Shown piece by piece: positions 7,696 through 16,038 of a stretch of 64,000 nucleotides of DNA (its first letter is position 1; the number at the start of each line of letters is the position of its first letter). The stretch comes from Xanthomonas massiliensis (GTDB taxonomy: Bacteria > Pseudomonadota > Gammaproteobacteria > Xanthomonadales > Xanthomonadaceae). The notes under the pieces were generated by a model. The model searched no databases and was not told the origin of the DNA. It saw only the letters and a program-made list of their open reading frames with translations. The DNA is taken from the NCBI RefSeq assembly GCF_900018785.1, contig NZ_FCOY01000007.1, positions 62,001 to 126,000 on the forward strand, read 5' to 3'. The position numbers and the translations under genes are program-made.

Positions 7696-10470
7696 ATGCA
7701 CCGGCGCCGCCGGCTGTCCGCGCAAGAGGGGTTTGTTCCGACGATGCCAGCCGCGACGCGCTTGCCGCCGTCACGCAGTCGGCGACTGCCGGGACTGCGG
7801 CTGTACCTGCTCGCCCTGGTCGCGGCCGCCCTGTTGCCGCTGCTGCTCGTGGGTGCGCTCACCGCCGGCATGGCCGGGCAGGCCTTCCGCCGCGAATCGA
7901 GCGACCGCCTGCAGCAGACCGCGCGCACCCTGGCCGCCGCGGTGGACAACCGCATCGGCGACAACATCGCCCTGCTCGGCATGTTCGACGACCCGTCCGG
8001 CCCCCGCCGTGCGGCACCGGACCTGGTGCTGCCGCGCGCGACCGGCGCGGGCATGCCCGGGGGCGAGGCCAGGATCCGCCGGGTGACGCCGGGCGAGGAC
8101 AGCGCCGGACTGCCCGCCCTGCCGGCGGACATCGCCAGGCGCCGCACGCCATGGGTCTCGGACCTGTACCGGATCGACGCCGCCGCCACGCCGCTGGTGG
8201 CCATCGCCCTGCCGCCACGGCCCGGGCACGTCCAGGTCCCGGTGATGGTGCAGCCGTCCAACGCGCTGATCGATGCGATCCAGCACGGCGATACGCGTTC
8301 GGACCTGGTCGTGGCGGTGGTGGACAGCCATGGCCGCATCGCCGCGCGTTCGCGCGACCCGCAACGCCAGCTCGGCCGCCCGGCACCGAACTGGCCGTAC
8401 CTGAGCGACGAGCACGACCACGGCCTGATCCAGGGCCACTCGCTGGAAGGCGCTCCCATCGCCCTGGCCTACCAGCGCCTGCATGCCGCGCCCGGCTGGA
8501 CGCTGGTGGTGGGCGAACCGCTGACCGTGTTCCGCTCGCGCTGGCGCGCGCCACTGGCCAACATCGCCCTTGGCGGAGTGCTGGCCGCGATCCTGGCACT
8601 GGTGGCCGCGCAGCTGGTGGCACGACGCATTCTGGCGCCGGTACGCGCCCAGTCGCGGCGCGGCCGCCACATCGCCGCGGGCGAAACTGGTGACCTTGCC
8701 CCTCAGCCCTCCTCGATCCGCGAATTCGAGGAGATGCGCGAGCACCTGGCCCAGGCCGAGACCGCGTTGCGCCAGCGCGCCGACCATGCCCAGGCGTTGG
8801 CCGACAACCTCGCCCGCAGCGAACAGCGCTACCGCACCCTGGCCGAGGCCGGTGCCCTGGTGCTGTGGCGCTCGGACACGGCTGGCGAGGTGCAGACCTG
8901 CACTGGCTGGCAGGAGCTCACCGGCGAGCCGGACGCGACGGCGCACGGGCGCGGCTGGCTGCGCCGCGTGCATCCGAACGCATTGTCGCGGGTGGAGGCC
9001 GTGCTCAACCTGGCCGTTGCCGGGCGCACCCCGTTCGATGCCGAATTCCGTCTGCTCGATGCCGACAGGCACTGGCGCTGGGTGCGCGCACGCGGGGCCG
9101 AGGTCCGCGCCGACGATCCCGAAGCGCCGCGGGAATGGGTCGGCGTGCTGGAGGACGTGGACGCCCGCCGCCGCGCCCAGGAACACGTCGCTTACCTGGC
9201 CCAGCACGATCCGCTCACTGGCCTGGGCAACCGCGCCCTGTTCCAGGAGCGGCTGCGCGGCATCCTGCGCCAGGCGCGCCACGGCATCGGCGGCGCGCTG
9301 CTGTACCTGGACCTGGACCGGTTCAAGGAAGTCAACGATTCCCTGGGCCATTCGCTCGGCGATGCGCTGCTGTGCGAGGTCGTCACGCGCCTGCGCACCC
9401 ACGCCGGCACCGTGGACCTGATCGCGCGCCTGGGCGGGGACGAGTTCGCCGTTCTGCTGCTGGCCCGCGAGCCGGCGCAGGAGGCCGCCGCGCTGGCGGC
9501 AGGGCTGCTGGATGCGATCGGCCGGCCCTACCGTCTGCAGGATCATCGCGTGGACATCGGCGCGAGCATCGGCATCACCGTGATCGATGCCGATTCGCCG
9601 CCGGAACGACTGCTGCAGAACGCGGACATGGCGCTGTACCGCGCCAAGGAGGACGGCAAGGGCTGCTTCCGCTTCTTCGAGCCGGGCATGGACACGCGCA
9701 TGCAGCAGCGCCGGCAGATGGAGCTGGACCTGCACCAGGCGATCGCCGAGGGCGAGTTCCGGGTCCACTACCAGCCGCTGGTGGAGCTGCGCAGCCGGCG
9801 CCTGGCCGGGTTCGAGGCGCTGCTGCGCTGGCAGCACCCGCAGCGCGGCCTGCTCGGCCCGGACGACTTCCTGCCGCTCGCCGAGGAAGTACACCTGATG
9901 GAGCATATCGGCCAAGCCGTGCTGCAGCAGGCCTGCCAGGATGCGGCGGCGTGGCCGGCGCCGCTGTACGTGTCGGTCAACCTGGCGGCGGTGCAGCTGG
10001 CCCGGCCCGGCCTGGCCGACGACGTGCGCCAGGTGTTGCGCCAGAGCGGCCTGCCGCCGGCGCGGCTGCAACTGGAGGTAAGCGAGAACACGCTGCTGGC
10101 CCACCTGGAGCGCGCCGCCGCGCACCTGCACGCGCTGCGCGGCAACGGTGTGCGCATCGCCATGGACGATTTCGGCACCGGCCGCGCCTCGCTGAGCTAC
10201 CTGCGCGCGTTCCCGTTCGACAAGATCAAGATCGACAAGGCCTTCGTGAAGGACCTGGCCTGCGACCGCGATGCCGGCCTGATCCTGCATGCACTGCTGG
10301 AACTGTGCGCGCAGCTCGGCCTGGCCTCCACGGTGGAGGGCATCGAGACCGAGGCGCAGCTGCGCCAGGTGCTGGCCGGCGACTGCGACGAGGGCCAGGG
10401 CTTCCTGTTCGACCGCGCGTTGCCGGCCAGCCAGATACCGGCACGGATCCTCGCCCCGTTCCCCGCCTGA
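7696..10470 (+). CDS. Membrane-bound GGDEF-EAL protein with PAS domain (cyclic-di-GMP turnover)
   Basis: The architecture is a transmembrane helix (about residues 34-58), a periplasmic sensor region, a second transmembrane helix (about 285-310), a degenerate HAMP linker, PAS/PAC (about 375-495), GGDEF (about 500-660) and EAL (about 675-920). The cyclase motif is an intact GGDEF. The four residues where the RxxD inhibitory site should lie read GTVD, so product inhibition is probably absent. The phosphodiesterase motifs look intact: FEALLRW, the Asn in VNLAA, LEVSE, DDFGTG, the Lys in KIDKAF, VEGIET and QGFLF. Both activities are therefore possible. An alternative ATG at 7744, preceded by AAGAGGGG twelve bases away, would remove 16 residues and is equally plausible. 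Confidence 0.92.
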   Translation: MHRRRRLSAQEGFVPTMPAATRLPPSRSRRLPGLRLYLLALVAAALLPLLLVGALTAGMAGQAFRRESSDRLQQTARTLAAAVDNRIGDNIALLGMFDDPSGPRRAAPDLVLPRATGAGMPGGEARIRRVTPGEDSAGLPALPADIARRRTPWVSDLYRIDAAATPLVAIALPPRPGHVQVPVMVQPSNALIDAIQHGDTRSDLVVAVVDSHGRIAARSRDPQRQLGRPAPNWPYLSDEHDHGLIQGHSLEGAPIALAYQRLHAAPGWTLVVGEPLTVFRSRWRAPLANIALGGVLAAILALVAAQLVARRILAPVRAQSRRGRHIAAGETGDLAPQPSSIREFEEMREHLAQAETALRQRADHAQALADNLARSEQRYRTLAEAGALVLWRSDTAGEVQTCTGWQELTGEPDATAHGRGWLRRVHPNALSRVEAVLNLAVAGRTPFDAEFRLLDADRHWRWVRARGAEVRADDPEAPREWVGVLEDVDARRRAQEHVAYLAQHDPLTGLGNRALFQERLRGILRQARHGIGGALLYLDLDRFKEVNDSLGHSLGDALLCEVVTRLRTHAGTVDLIARLGGDEFAVLLLAREPAQEAAALAAGLLDAIGRPYRLQDHRVDIGASIGITVIDADSPPERLLQNADMALYRAKEDGKGCFRFFEPGMDTRMQQRRQMELDLHQAIAEGEFRVHYQPLVELRSRRLAGFEALLRWQHPQRGLLGPDDFLPLAEEVHLMEHIGQAVLQQACQDAAAWPAPLYVSVNLAAVQLARPGLADDVRQVLRQSGLPPARLQLEVSENTLLAHLERAAAHLHALRGNGVRIAMDDFGTGRASLSYLRAFPFDKIKIDKAFVKDLACDRDAGLILHALLELCAQLGLASTVEGIETEAQLRQVLAGDCDEGQGFLFDRALPASQIPARILAPFPA

Positions 10471-10542
10471 GCGGGCCGGCCGCATCGCCGCGGCACGTTC
10501 GCGCCGCCTGGACGGAAGCCCGGCGATGCTGGCGGTCCCCGC

Positions 10543-11880
10543 ATGTCCCAGGCCCGCCACCGCATGAACCACGCCGTTGCCGGCCCATTTCCGCCGCCAC
10601 CCGCGTGCCGGCCGCGATGGCGCCGGCTCAGCATCATCGTCCTGGGCTGGCTGTGCCTGTGGCCGGCGGCCGCCGGAGCCGGCGAGCCCGGGACCGGCTG
10701 CCGGGAACAGGTGCTGCAGGCACTCGGCTGGCGCATCCACGACGACGGACCGCCGGTGCCGCGTATCGCCGGCGGCCAGCCGTGCCGGCACGGATCGCTG
10801 GCGCAGGCCCGCGCCGCCGGCGACCTGCAGCTGTGGCTGCCGCGCGGCCTCGACGCCGTCGCGCGCCAGCGGGTGCTGGCCGAGGCGCTGGACGATCCGG
10901 CCAGCCGCTGCGCCTGGTCGATCGCGCTGGGCCAGGCCACGCGCCGCGCCGCCGCCCGGTTGCAGGGCAATCCCGGCTACCGCTTCACTGCCGTGCAACT
11001 GGGCTGGATCGGCTTCGGCCTGGCCGGCGCACGCGCCCAGGGCTGGGCGCCTACGCGCAGCTTCGGCCGCGGCTACCGCCCGGCCGGCACCAACGCGGGC
11101 GCGATCGAGGCGTTCTATTCCGGCCACGTGCGCAGCGAATGCGGCGTGGGCCGCCAGGTCGCGCAACTGGCCGGCCTGCGCGAGCTGTTCGGCGATGCCG
11201 GTTTCGACCGCGACTTCGCGCCCGGCGAGCTGACCATCGGCACCTTCGCCACGCTGCACGACAGCGACAGCATCCTGCTCGGCCGCCACGCCGGCCCGCT
11301 GGTCGCCGACGGCAAGGGCCGGCGCGCCGCGCAGGCCGGGCGCCAGGCCTTCATGGGCCTGCCCGGCTTCATCGAACACGTGCGCCCCCGGCGCTACCTG
11401 GACGACCTCAACAACCAGGCCGAGAACTTCGTGGTGACCGACATGACCGCCGACGCCGCCGATGCCCTGGCCGCCCACGACGGCCTGGCCCACTACGACG
11501 CGCTCAACGACCAGCTGTGGCGCCTGTCGCAACAGCTGCCGCGGCTGGCGCGCCACCAGTACCAGCGGCTGCTGGACGGCCGCGACGCGCGCCTGCTGGC
11601 GCGCTTCACCCCCGCCCAGCGCGAACGGCTGGCACGCATGCAGGCGCTGCTGGACGATCCGTTCTACCGGGGCTTCATGGTCTACGTGCATCCGCAGGGC
11701 ATACGCCCGATCGGCTTCCACGTCGTGCGCCTGCTCGACCTCAACCCGCGCACGCCATACGCCATCGAGCTGACCCTGCACAACCTGCCCACCACAATCT
11801 ACCGGCGCTGGCTGGAGGGCCGCCTGCGCGACTGCGCCGCCACGGCCACGCCGGCTACAGCGAGGACAGCAGGCGGTTGA
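10543..11880 (+). CDS. Secreted protein of unknown family
   Basis: The 445-residue protein has an N-terminal signal peptide (SIIVLGWLCLWPAAAGAG), so it is exported. I do not recognise the mature family. Conserved-looking stretches include FYSGHVRSECGVGRQ, LTIGTFATLHDSDSILLGR, LNNQAENFVVTDMT and MVYVHPQGIRPIGFHVVRLL. The Cys in SECGVG and the two His-containing segments (FYSGH, YVHPQG) could form an active site, but this is only a guess. The ATG at 10564 is a possible shorter start. The 3' end overlaps the convergent downstream gene by 26 bases. Base composition matches the neighbours. Confidence 0.7.
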   Translation: MSQARHRMNHAVAGPFPPPPACRPRWRRLSIIVLGWLCLWPAAAGAGEPGTGCREQVLQALGWRIHDDGPPVPRIAGGQPCRHGSLAQARAAGDLQLWLPRGLDAVARQRVLAEALDDPASRCAWSIALGQATRRAAARLQGNPGYRFTAVQLGWIGFGLAGARAQGWAPTRSFGRGYRPAGTNAGAIEAFYSGHVRSECGVGRQVAQLAGLRELFGDAGFDRDFAPGELTIGTFATLHDSDSILLGRHAGPLVADGKGRRAAQAGRQAFMGLPGFIEHVRPRRYLDDLNNQAENFVVTDMTADAADALAAHDGLAHYDALNDQLWRLSQQLPRLARHQYQRLLDGRDARLLARFTPAQRERLARMQALLDDPFYRGFMVYVHPQGIRPIGFHVVRLLDLNPRTPYAIELTLHNLPTTIYRRWLEGRLRDCAATATPATARTAGG

Positions 11881-12439
11881 CCGCCTGCACCGCCGGGTCG
11901 GTGGCGTCGATCTTGTGCAGGCGCTGGGCCAGTTCCTCCTCCGACAGCACCCCTTCGGCGTGCAGCCAGCGGAAGCGCCGCCGCAGCTGCTCGGCATCCT
12001 CGCCCTCGGGGAAGAAGTCGTACTCGCGGCGCAGCCGTCCGGCGCGACGCGTCTCGATCTCGCGCAGGATGCGCTCGCCGTTGGCATCCTGGATCACCAG
12101 CAGGTTGCCCTGCCCGGTCGGCACGACGGTGAAGCCGATCGTGCGCCAGCGGTAGGCGAGCAGGCAGGCGATGCCGATCGGCAACCAGATCGACGGCACC
12201 AGGTCGTGCCCGCCCATGAAGCGGACCGCGGTCAGCACCGCGCCGAGCGCCAGCCAGAACCAGCCGGCATTGCGCAGCCAGGCGTTGCGCTCCACCAGGG
12301 TCTGGCGTTCGCGGCTGATCTCCGGGTAGGCCACGGTGAAGCTGCGGCTGCCGGACGGATGCCGCCAGGCATAGCGCAGCCCCTCGTCCTCGAACACGTA
12401 GTCGGTGTGGTGCGACAGGCGCTTCTGCTTGATCTCCAT
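11855..12439 (-). CDS. Small membrane protein of unknown function
   Basis: The 194-residue protein has a hydrophilic N-terminal part, then two adjacent transmembrane helices (about residues 58-75 and 82-97, separated by MGGHDLVPS). A cytoplasmic C-terminal part follows and ends in a short acidic-helical segment (LHAEGVLSEEELAQRLHKI) resembling a SHOCT-type motif. The ATG is chosen because a GGGAGA ribosome-binding site lies four bases upstream. No known family was recognised. It is 73 bases downstream of the M1 peptidase gene on the same strand and may be co-transcribed with it. It overlaps the convergent secreted-protein gene at its 3' end. Confidence 0.75.
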   Translation of the reverse strand: MEIKQKRLSHHTDYVFEDEGLRYAWRHPSGSRSFTVAYPEISRERQTLVERNAWLRNAGWFWLALGAVLTAVRFMGGHDLVPSIWLPIGIACLLAYRWRTIGFTVVPTGQGNLLVIQDANGERILREIETRRAGRLRREYDFFPEGEDAEQLRRRFRWLHAEGVLSEEELAQRLHKIDATDPAVQAVNRLLSSL

Positions 12440-12512
12440 GGGGTCTCCCAGCCTTCGCCGCGCGGGGCGCGGACGGGCCGGCGCACGCGGCACCGGCCCG
12501 TCCGGGCGGCGC

Positions 12513-14516
12513 TCAGCCGGCCACCGTGGCTTCGTTGTTGCCGCGATCGGCGTCGGGCAGCTTGTGGTCCGGGTCCAGGGTCACGTGCAGCACCTTCTGC
12601 GTGGTCGGCACCACGATGCGCGGGGCGGACTGCTGCAGCCACGCCTCCACCGGCACGCGCTTGTCCAGGTGGCTGCCGTCGGCCAGGTCGATGCGCAGGG
12701 TCGCCGGCATCACCAGCTTGTGGCGGCTTTCCAGGGTCACCGCCAGGCCGTGGCTGGCATCGCCGTCCACGTATTCGGCCTTGGTCACGCCCATGTCCAG
12801 CTGCCAGTTGTTGAAGTACCAGCCGCGCCACCACCACGACAGGTCCTCGCCGGCCTCGCTCTCCATGATGCGGAAGAAGTCCGACGGGGTGGGATGCTTG
12901 TAGGCCCAGGTGGCGATGTACTTCTTGAACGCCGGGTCGAAGCGCGCCGGGCCGAGGATCTGCTCGCGCAGCAGCACCAGCCCCAGCGCGCCCTTGAAGT
13001 AGGTCAGCGGGTGGCGGTACTTCTCGCTGACGCTGTCGGCCGGGGCCATCAGCGTCGGCGCCTCGGCGTCGGCCAGCAGCGGCAGGATCTCGTCCACCGG
13101 GTTGCCGCCGCCGGGAGCGTACTCGCCGTCGCGCTTGGGCGCGTACTCGCCGTGGTTGAAGGCATCGGACGCATAGACGTCGATGAAGGTGTTGAAGCCC
13201 TCGTCCATGAACGCGAAGCGGCGCTCGTTGGAGCCGACGATCATCGGGAACCAGCCGTGGCCCAGCTCGTGCGCGGTGATCCAGAACAGCGGCTTGCCGC
13301 CGTCGTCGAAGCCGTCGAAGACGATGCCGGGGTATTCCATGCCGGCACCGTGGCCGCCCAGGTTGATCGCCGCCGGCCACGGGTACGGGTACCACTGCGA
13401 GAAGTGCTCGATCGCGCCCTTCACGTACTCGGTGGAGCGGTCCCACTTCTGCGGGCCCACGCCTTCGGCCGCGTACACCGACATCGCCAGCGCCGACTTG
13501 CCGTCGGGCAGGTTGATGCGCGCGGCGTCCCAGACGAACGCCGGCGAGGCGGCGAAGGCCACGTCGCGGGTGTGCTCCATGCGGAAACGCCAGGTCTTGG
13601 TGCCGCTGGCGGTGGGCCGCGAGGACGGCTGGCCGATCTCCTCGGGCTTGACGATGTAGACCGTGCCGTCGCTGCCGCGGGCCTGCTGCAGGCGTTGCTG
13701 CTGCTCGGCGGTGAGCACGTCCTTCGGGTTGACCAGCTCGCCCGAGCCGGCCACGAACCAGTTCCACGGCACGGTCACGGCGTAGTCGAACGTGCCGTAC
13801 TCCAGGTAGAACTCCGAGCCCAGGTAGGGCTGGGTGTCCCAGCCGCGCAGGTCGTCGTACACGGCCATGCGCGGGTACCACTGGGCGATCTCGTAGATCT
13901 CGCCGTTCTTGGACGGCGTGACCGCGGTGCGCCCGCCCCAGGTGCCGGGCACGGTGTAGGCATAGCGCACGTGCAGCTTGAGCGTGCCGCCGTTGCCGGC
14001 CAGCGCCGCCGGCAGGTCCACGCGCATGCGGGTGTCATCGACCAGGAACCGGGCCGGCATGCGCTTGCCGCCCTGCTCGACCTCCACCGCCGCGATGCGG
14101 TAGCCGTCGGTGACCGGGGTCGGCGCCCACGGCCGCGCCGGCTGGCCCGGCCGCGGCGGCCGCGGGGCGCGCACGTCGCGCGCCTTGGCGTCGGCGCGGT
14201 AGATGTTCTGGTCCAGCTGCAGCCACAGCACGTCCAGGGTGTCCGGGCTGCGGTTGCTGTAGGTGATGGTTTCCTCGCCGCTCAGCGTGCGGCTGGCCGG
14301 GTCGATCGTGGCCTTGAGGTCGTAGTCGGCGCGGTTCTGCCAGAACAGCGGCCCCGGCTTGCCGCTGCCGGAACGGAAGGCGTTGGGGGCATCGGGCAAC
14401 TGCAGCGGCGCGAACAGCGCGCGCGGATCGAACGTGCCGTCGTCGGCGGCGACGGCGGGAACGGAGGCGGACAACACGACGGCAGCCGCCAGGCTGCGGG
14501 ACAGGAGGCGAATCAT
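12513..14516 (-). CDS. M1-family zinc metallopeptidase (aminopeptidase N-like), secreted
   Basis: Exported zinc aminopeptidase of 667 residues. It has a signal peptide (SLAAAVVLSASVPAVAA) followed by a beta-rich N-terminal domain. The catalytic domain has a GxGMEYP substrate-binding motif (GHGAGMEYPG) and the zinc site HELGH. The third zinc ligand Glu lies in FMDEGFNTF, 19 residues after the second His. The C-terminal part ends in a beta domain with DPDHKLPDAD, resembling the tail of bacterial M1-like proteins that lack the large helical ERAP domain. The role is peptide degradation in the periplasm or outside. A TAAGAT -10-like box is visible about 40 bases upstream. Confidence 0.92.
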   Translation of the reverse strand: MIRLLSRSLAAAVVLSASVPAVAADDGTFDPRALFAPLQLPDAPNAFRSGSGKPGPLFWQNRADYDLKATIDPASRTLSGEETITYSNRSPDTLDVLWLQLDQNIYRADAKARDVRAPRPPRPGQPARPWAPTPVTDGYRIAAVEVEQGGKRMPARFLVDDTRMRVDLPAALAGNGGTLKLHVRYAYTVPGTWGGRTAVTPSKNGEIYEIAQWYPRMAVYDDLRGWDTQPYLGSEFYLEYGTFDYAVTVPWNWFVAGSGELVNPKDVLTAEQQQRLQQARGSDGTVYIVKPEEIGQPSSRPTASGTKTWRFRMEHTRDVAFAASPAFVWDAARINLPDGKSALAMSVYAAEGVGPQKWDRSTEYVKGAIEHFSQWYPYPWPAAINLGGHGAGMEYPGIVFDGFDDGGKPLFWITAHELGHGWFPMIVGSNERRFAFMDEGFNTFIDVYASDAFNHGEYAPKRDGEYAPGGGNPVDEILPLLADAEAPTLMAPADSVSEKYRHPLTYFKGALGLVLLREQILGPARFDPAFKKYIATWAYKHPTPSDFFRIMESEAGEDLSWWWRGWYFNNWQLDMGVTKAEYVDGDASHGLAVTLESRHKLVMPATLRIDLADGSHLDKRVPVEAWLQQSAPRIVVPTTQKVLHVTLDPDHKLPDADRGNNEATVAG

Positions 14517-14580
14517 GGATGGGCTGCGGGGAGGTGGAAGACGTTCCCGATCTTAGCGCCGCGCCGCCGTGCATGGGCCG

Positions 14581-14634
14581 GCGCCGGGCAAATCGGCGTG
14601 GCCCGGCGCGGAAGCGCGAACCGGTTCGCGCTTC
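14581..14634. promoter_or_regulatory. Two consecutive perfect inverted repeats (hairpins)
   Basis: The first has 9-base arms (GCGCCGGGC at 14581-14589 and GCCCGGCGC at 14601-14609). The second is a perfect 24-base palindrome at 14611-14634, whose right end covers the first two bases of the stop codon of the upstream minus-strand gene. No T-run follows, so this could be a rho-dependent or attenuating structure, or a dimer-binding site, between two minus-strand genes. Confidence 0.5.
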
Positions 14635-15340
14635 AGTCGCGCGTACCCGGGTCGTGGTCGTCCTGGGCCAGGTGCCCTGCCCCCAGGCCCGCACCCATGC
14701 CCAGTCCCAGTCCCGCGCCGCCTCCGCCACCACCACCGCCGCCACCTGCACCGCCGCGGCCACCGCCGTCGCCCTTGTCGCCACCGCCCTTGCCTGCGCC
14801 GCCGGTCGCGATCCGCAACGGCCCCTGCTCGGGAATGTCGACCGAGGCCGGGATCGCCTCCAGGTCCAGCGCCTGGCGGATGAACACGCGCAGCGACACC
14901 ACCAGCTCGCGGGTGCGCACCGGCCGCCCCGCCACCATGTCGCGCGCCGCACGCGCGGCCAGCGCCACCTGCTCCTCGGTGCCGAGCAGGATCACGTCCG
15001 CCAGCGCCGCCTCCACCGCGTCGCGGATGCGGCGGCGGCGCTCGGACATCGATTCGGCCGGCACCGCCTCGCCTTCCGCGGCGGCTTCCGCGCGCCGGCG
15101 CAGGTCGCGCAGGTGCGAGGGATCGACCTCCAGTTCGCCGGTGAACGCCCCGCCCAGCGTCTTGTAGGCGGCGATCAGCGTCTTCAGGCGCTCGTTGATC
15201 TGGCGGTTCTCGCGCTCGCGGCGGCGCTGCACCGTCTGCATCACCAGCATGCGGATGCCGACGGCGACCAGCGACACCAGCACCAGGCCCATCAAGGTGC
15301 TGAGGACCGCGCCCCAGGAACTGAAATCGAGATTGCGCAT
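14633..15340 (-). CDS. Membrane-anchored protein with glycine-rich tail, unknown function
   Basis: The 235-residue protein has one N-terminal transmembrane helix (about residues 10-30), then a charged helical region likely to form a coiled coil (QRRRERENRQINERLKTLI). A mixed alpha-helical middle follows, and the last 60 residues are almost pure Gly/Ala with runs of up to ten Gly. The ATG is preceded by GGAAGGA. No family was recognised; the tail is low complexity and may be unstructured or mediate aggregation. The gene stands alone between the M1 peptidase and a 700-base gap. Confidence 0.72.
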   Translation of the reverse strand: MRNLDFSSWGAVLSTLMGLVLVSLVAVGIRMLVMQTVQRRRERENRQINERLKTLIAAYKTLGGAFTGELEVDPSHLRDLRRRAEAAAEGEAVPAESMSERRRRIRDAVEAALADVILLGTEEQVALAARAARDMVAGRPVRTRELVVSLRVFIRQALDLEAIPASVDIPEQGPLRIATGGAGKGGGDKGDGGGRGGAGGGGGGGGGGAGLGLGMGAGLGAGHLAQDDHDPGTRD

Positions 15341-15737
15341 GCATCCTTCCGCGACAGGGAAACCCGCACAGGGTGGGCGAAGCGGTGCGGGCTGGCAATG
15401 CGGCCGCCTTCCGTCCGCATCGGGCCGGACGCGCGCGGCGGATCGAGGCATGGCGGGCCGGGGCAGGCACGGGAGCAGGCCGCATGCGGCACGCCGCCCT
15501 GGATGGAGCCCATCGTCGCCGCTGTTCCGCCCGCGGACCTGCGGACGCGAGCGTGCCGGAGACGTGGAGCGTGGAGGACGGCCGGCCGGAGACGTCCGGG
15601 GCGATCGCAGCGATCACGCCTGGCGGTCGCCGGCCCCTGTGCAGCAGCTGCGATGCGAACCGAGGCGACGGAACGGCCGGCCCCGGTCGCGGGATGGCAT
15701 CGGAAGCATCGCCGCGGCCACCGGCCAGGTACTTGAA

Positions 15738-15862
15738 GCACTCCAGCCCTCGGAGCACTCCAGCACTCAGACACTCCGAGCACTTGGGCACTCGAGCACT
15801 CAGGCACAGGCACTCAGAGCATTAGGCATTCAGAGCACTCAGGCACTCAGGCACTCAGGCAA
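15738..15862. repeat. Degenerate CACTC(A)G minisatellite
   Basis: About twelve copies of a GCACTCAG-like element, with variants CACTCCAG, CACTTGG, CATTCAG and CATTAGG, spaced 7-14 bases apart. The last copies are near perfect (GGCACTCAGGCACTCAG). The stretch is less GC-rich than its surroundings and non-coding. Confidence 0.75.
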
Positions 15863-15929
15863 GCCTGCCGGACCTCGTGCGGGCCGATCCGGCCTCCGGC
15901 ATCGTCCCGGGCCGAGGCGCCGCATGCCC

Positions 15930-15981
15930 GGCCAGGACCGCATCGTCCGCGGGCTGGCCAGGACCGCATCGTCCGCGGGCC
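15930..15981. repeat. 26-base tandem duplication
   Basis: Two adjacent copies of a 26-base unit beginning GGCCAGGACCGCATCGTCCG and differing only in the last base. They lie just downstream of pyrB (minus strand) in non-coding DNA. Confidence 0.8.
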
Positions 15982-16038
15982 GGCCGGTGCCGCCGGCGCC
16001 AGGCGGGTCCCCGGCACCGGCGACGCAGTGCCGGCCGC

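Larger units (their letters stand above)
15341..16038. other. Non-coding gap with two repeat clusters
   Basis: No convincing gene is visible in this 698-base stretch. Open frames here are of shadow quality with no recognisable motif. It contains a CACTC-type short repeat cluster (15738-15862) and a 26-base tandem duplication (15930-15981), described separately. It separates the glycine-tail gene from the 3' end of pyrB, both on the minus strand. Confidence 0.6.

Noticed and set aside
7771-12087. Minus-strand frame of about 1,438 codons
   Set aside because: Antisense to the GGDEF-EAL gene and the secreted-protein gene. It contains no recognisable domain beyond a Gln/His/Arg-rich shadow composition.
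12440-12493. Longer start at 12493 for the small membrane protein
   Set aside because: The extra residues are Pro/Arg/Ala-rich shadow sequence, and the GGGAGA site fits the ATG at 12439.
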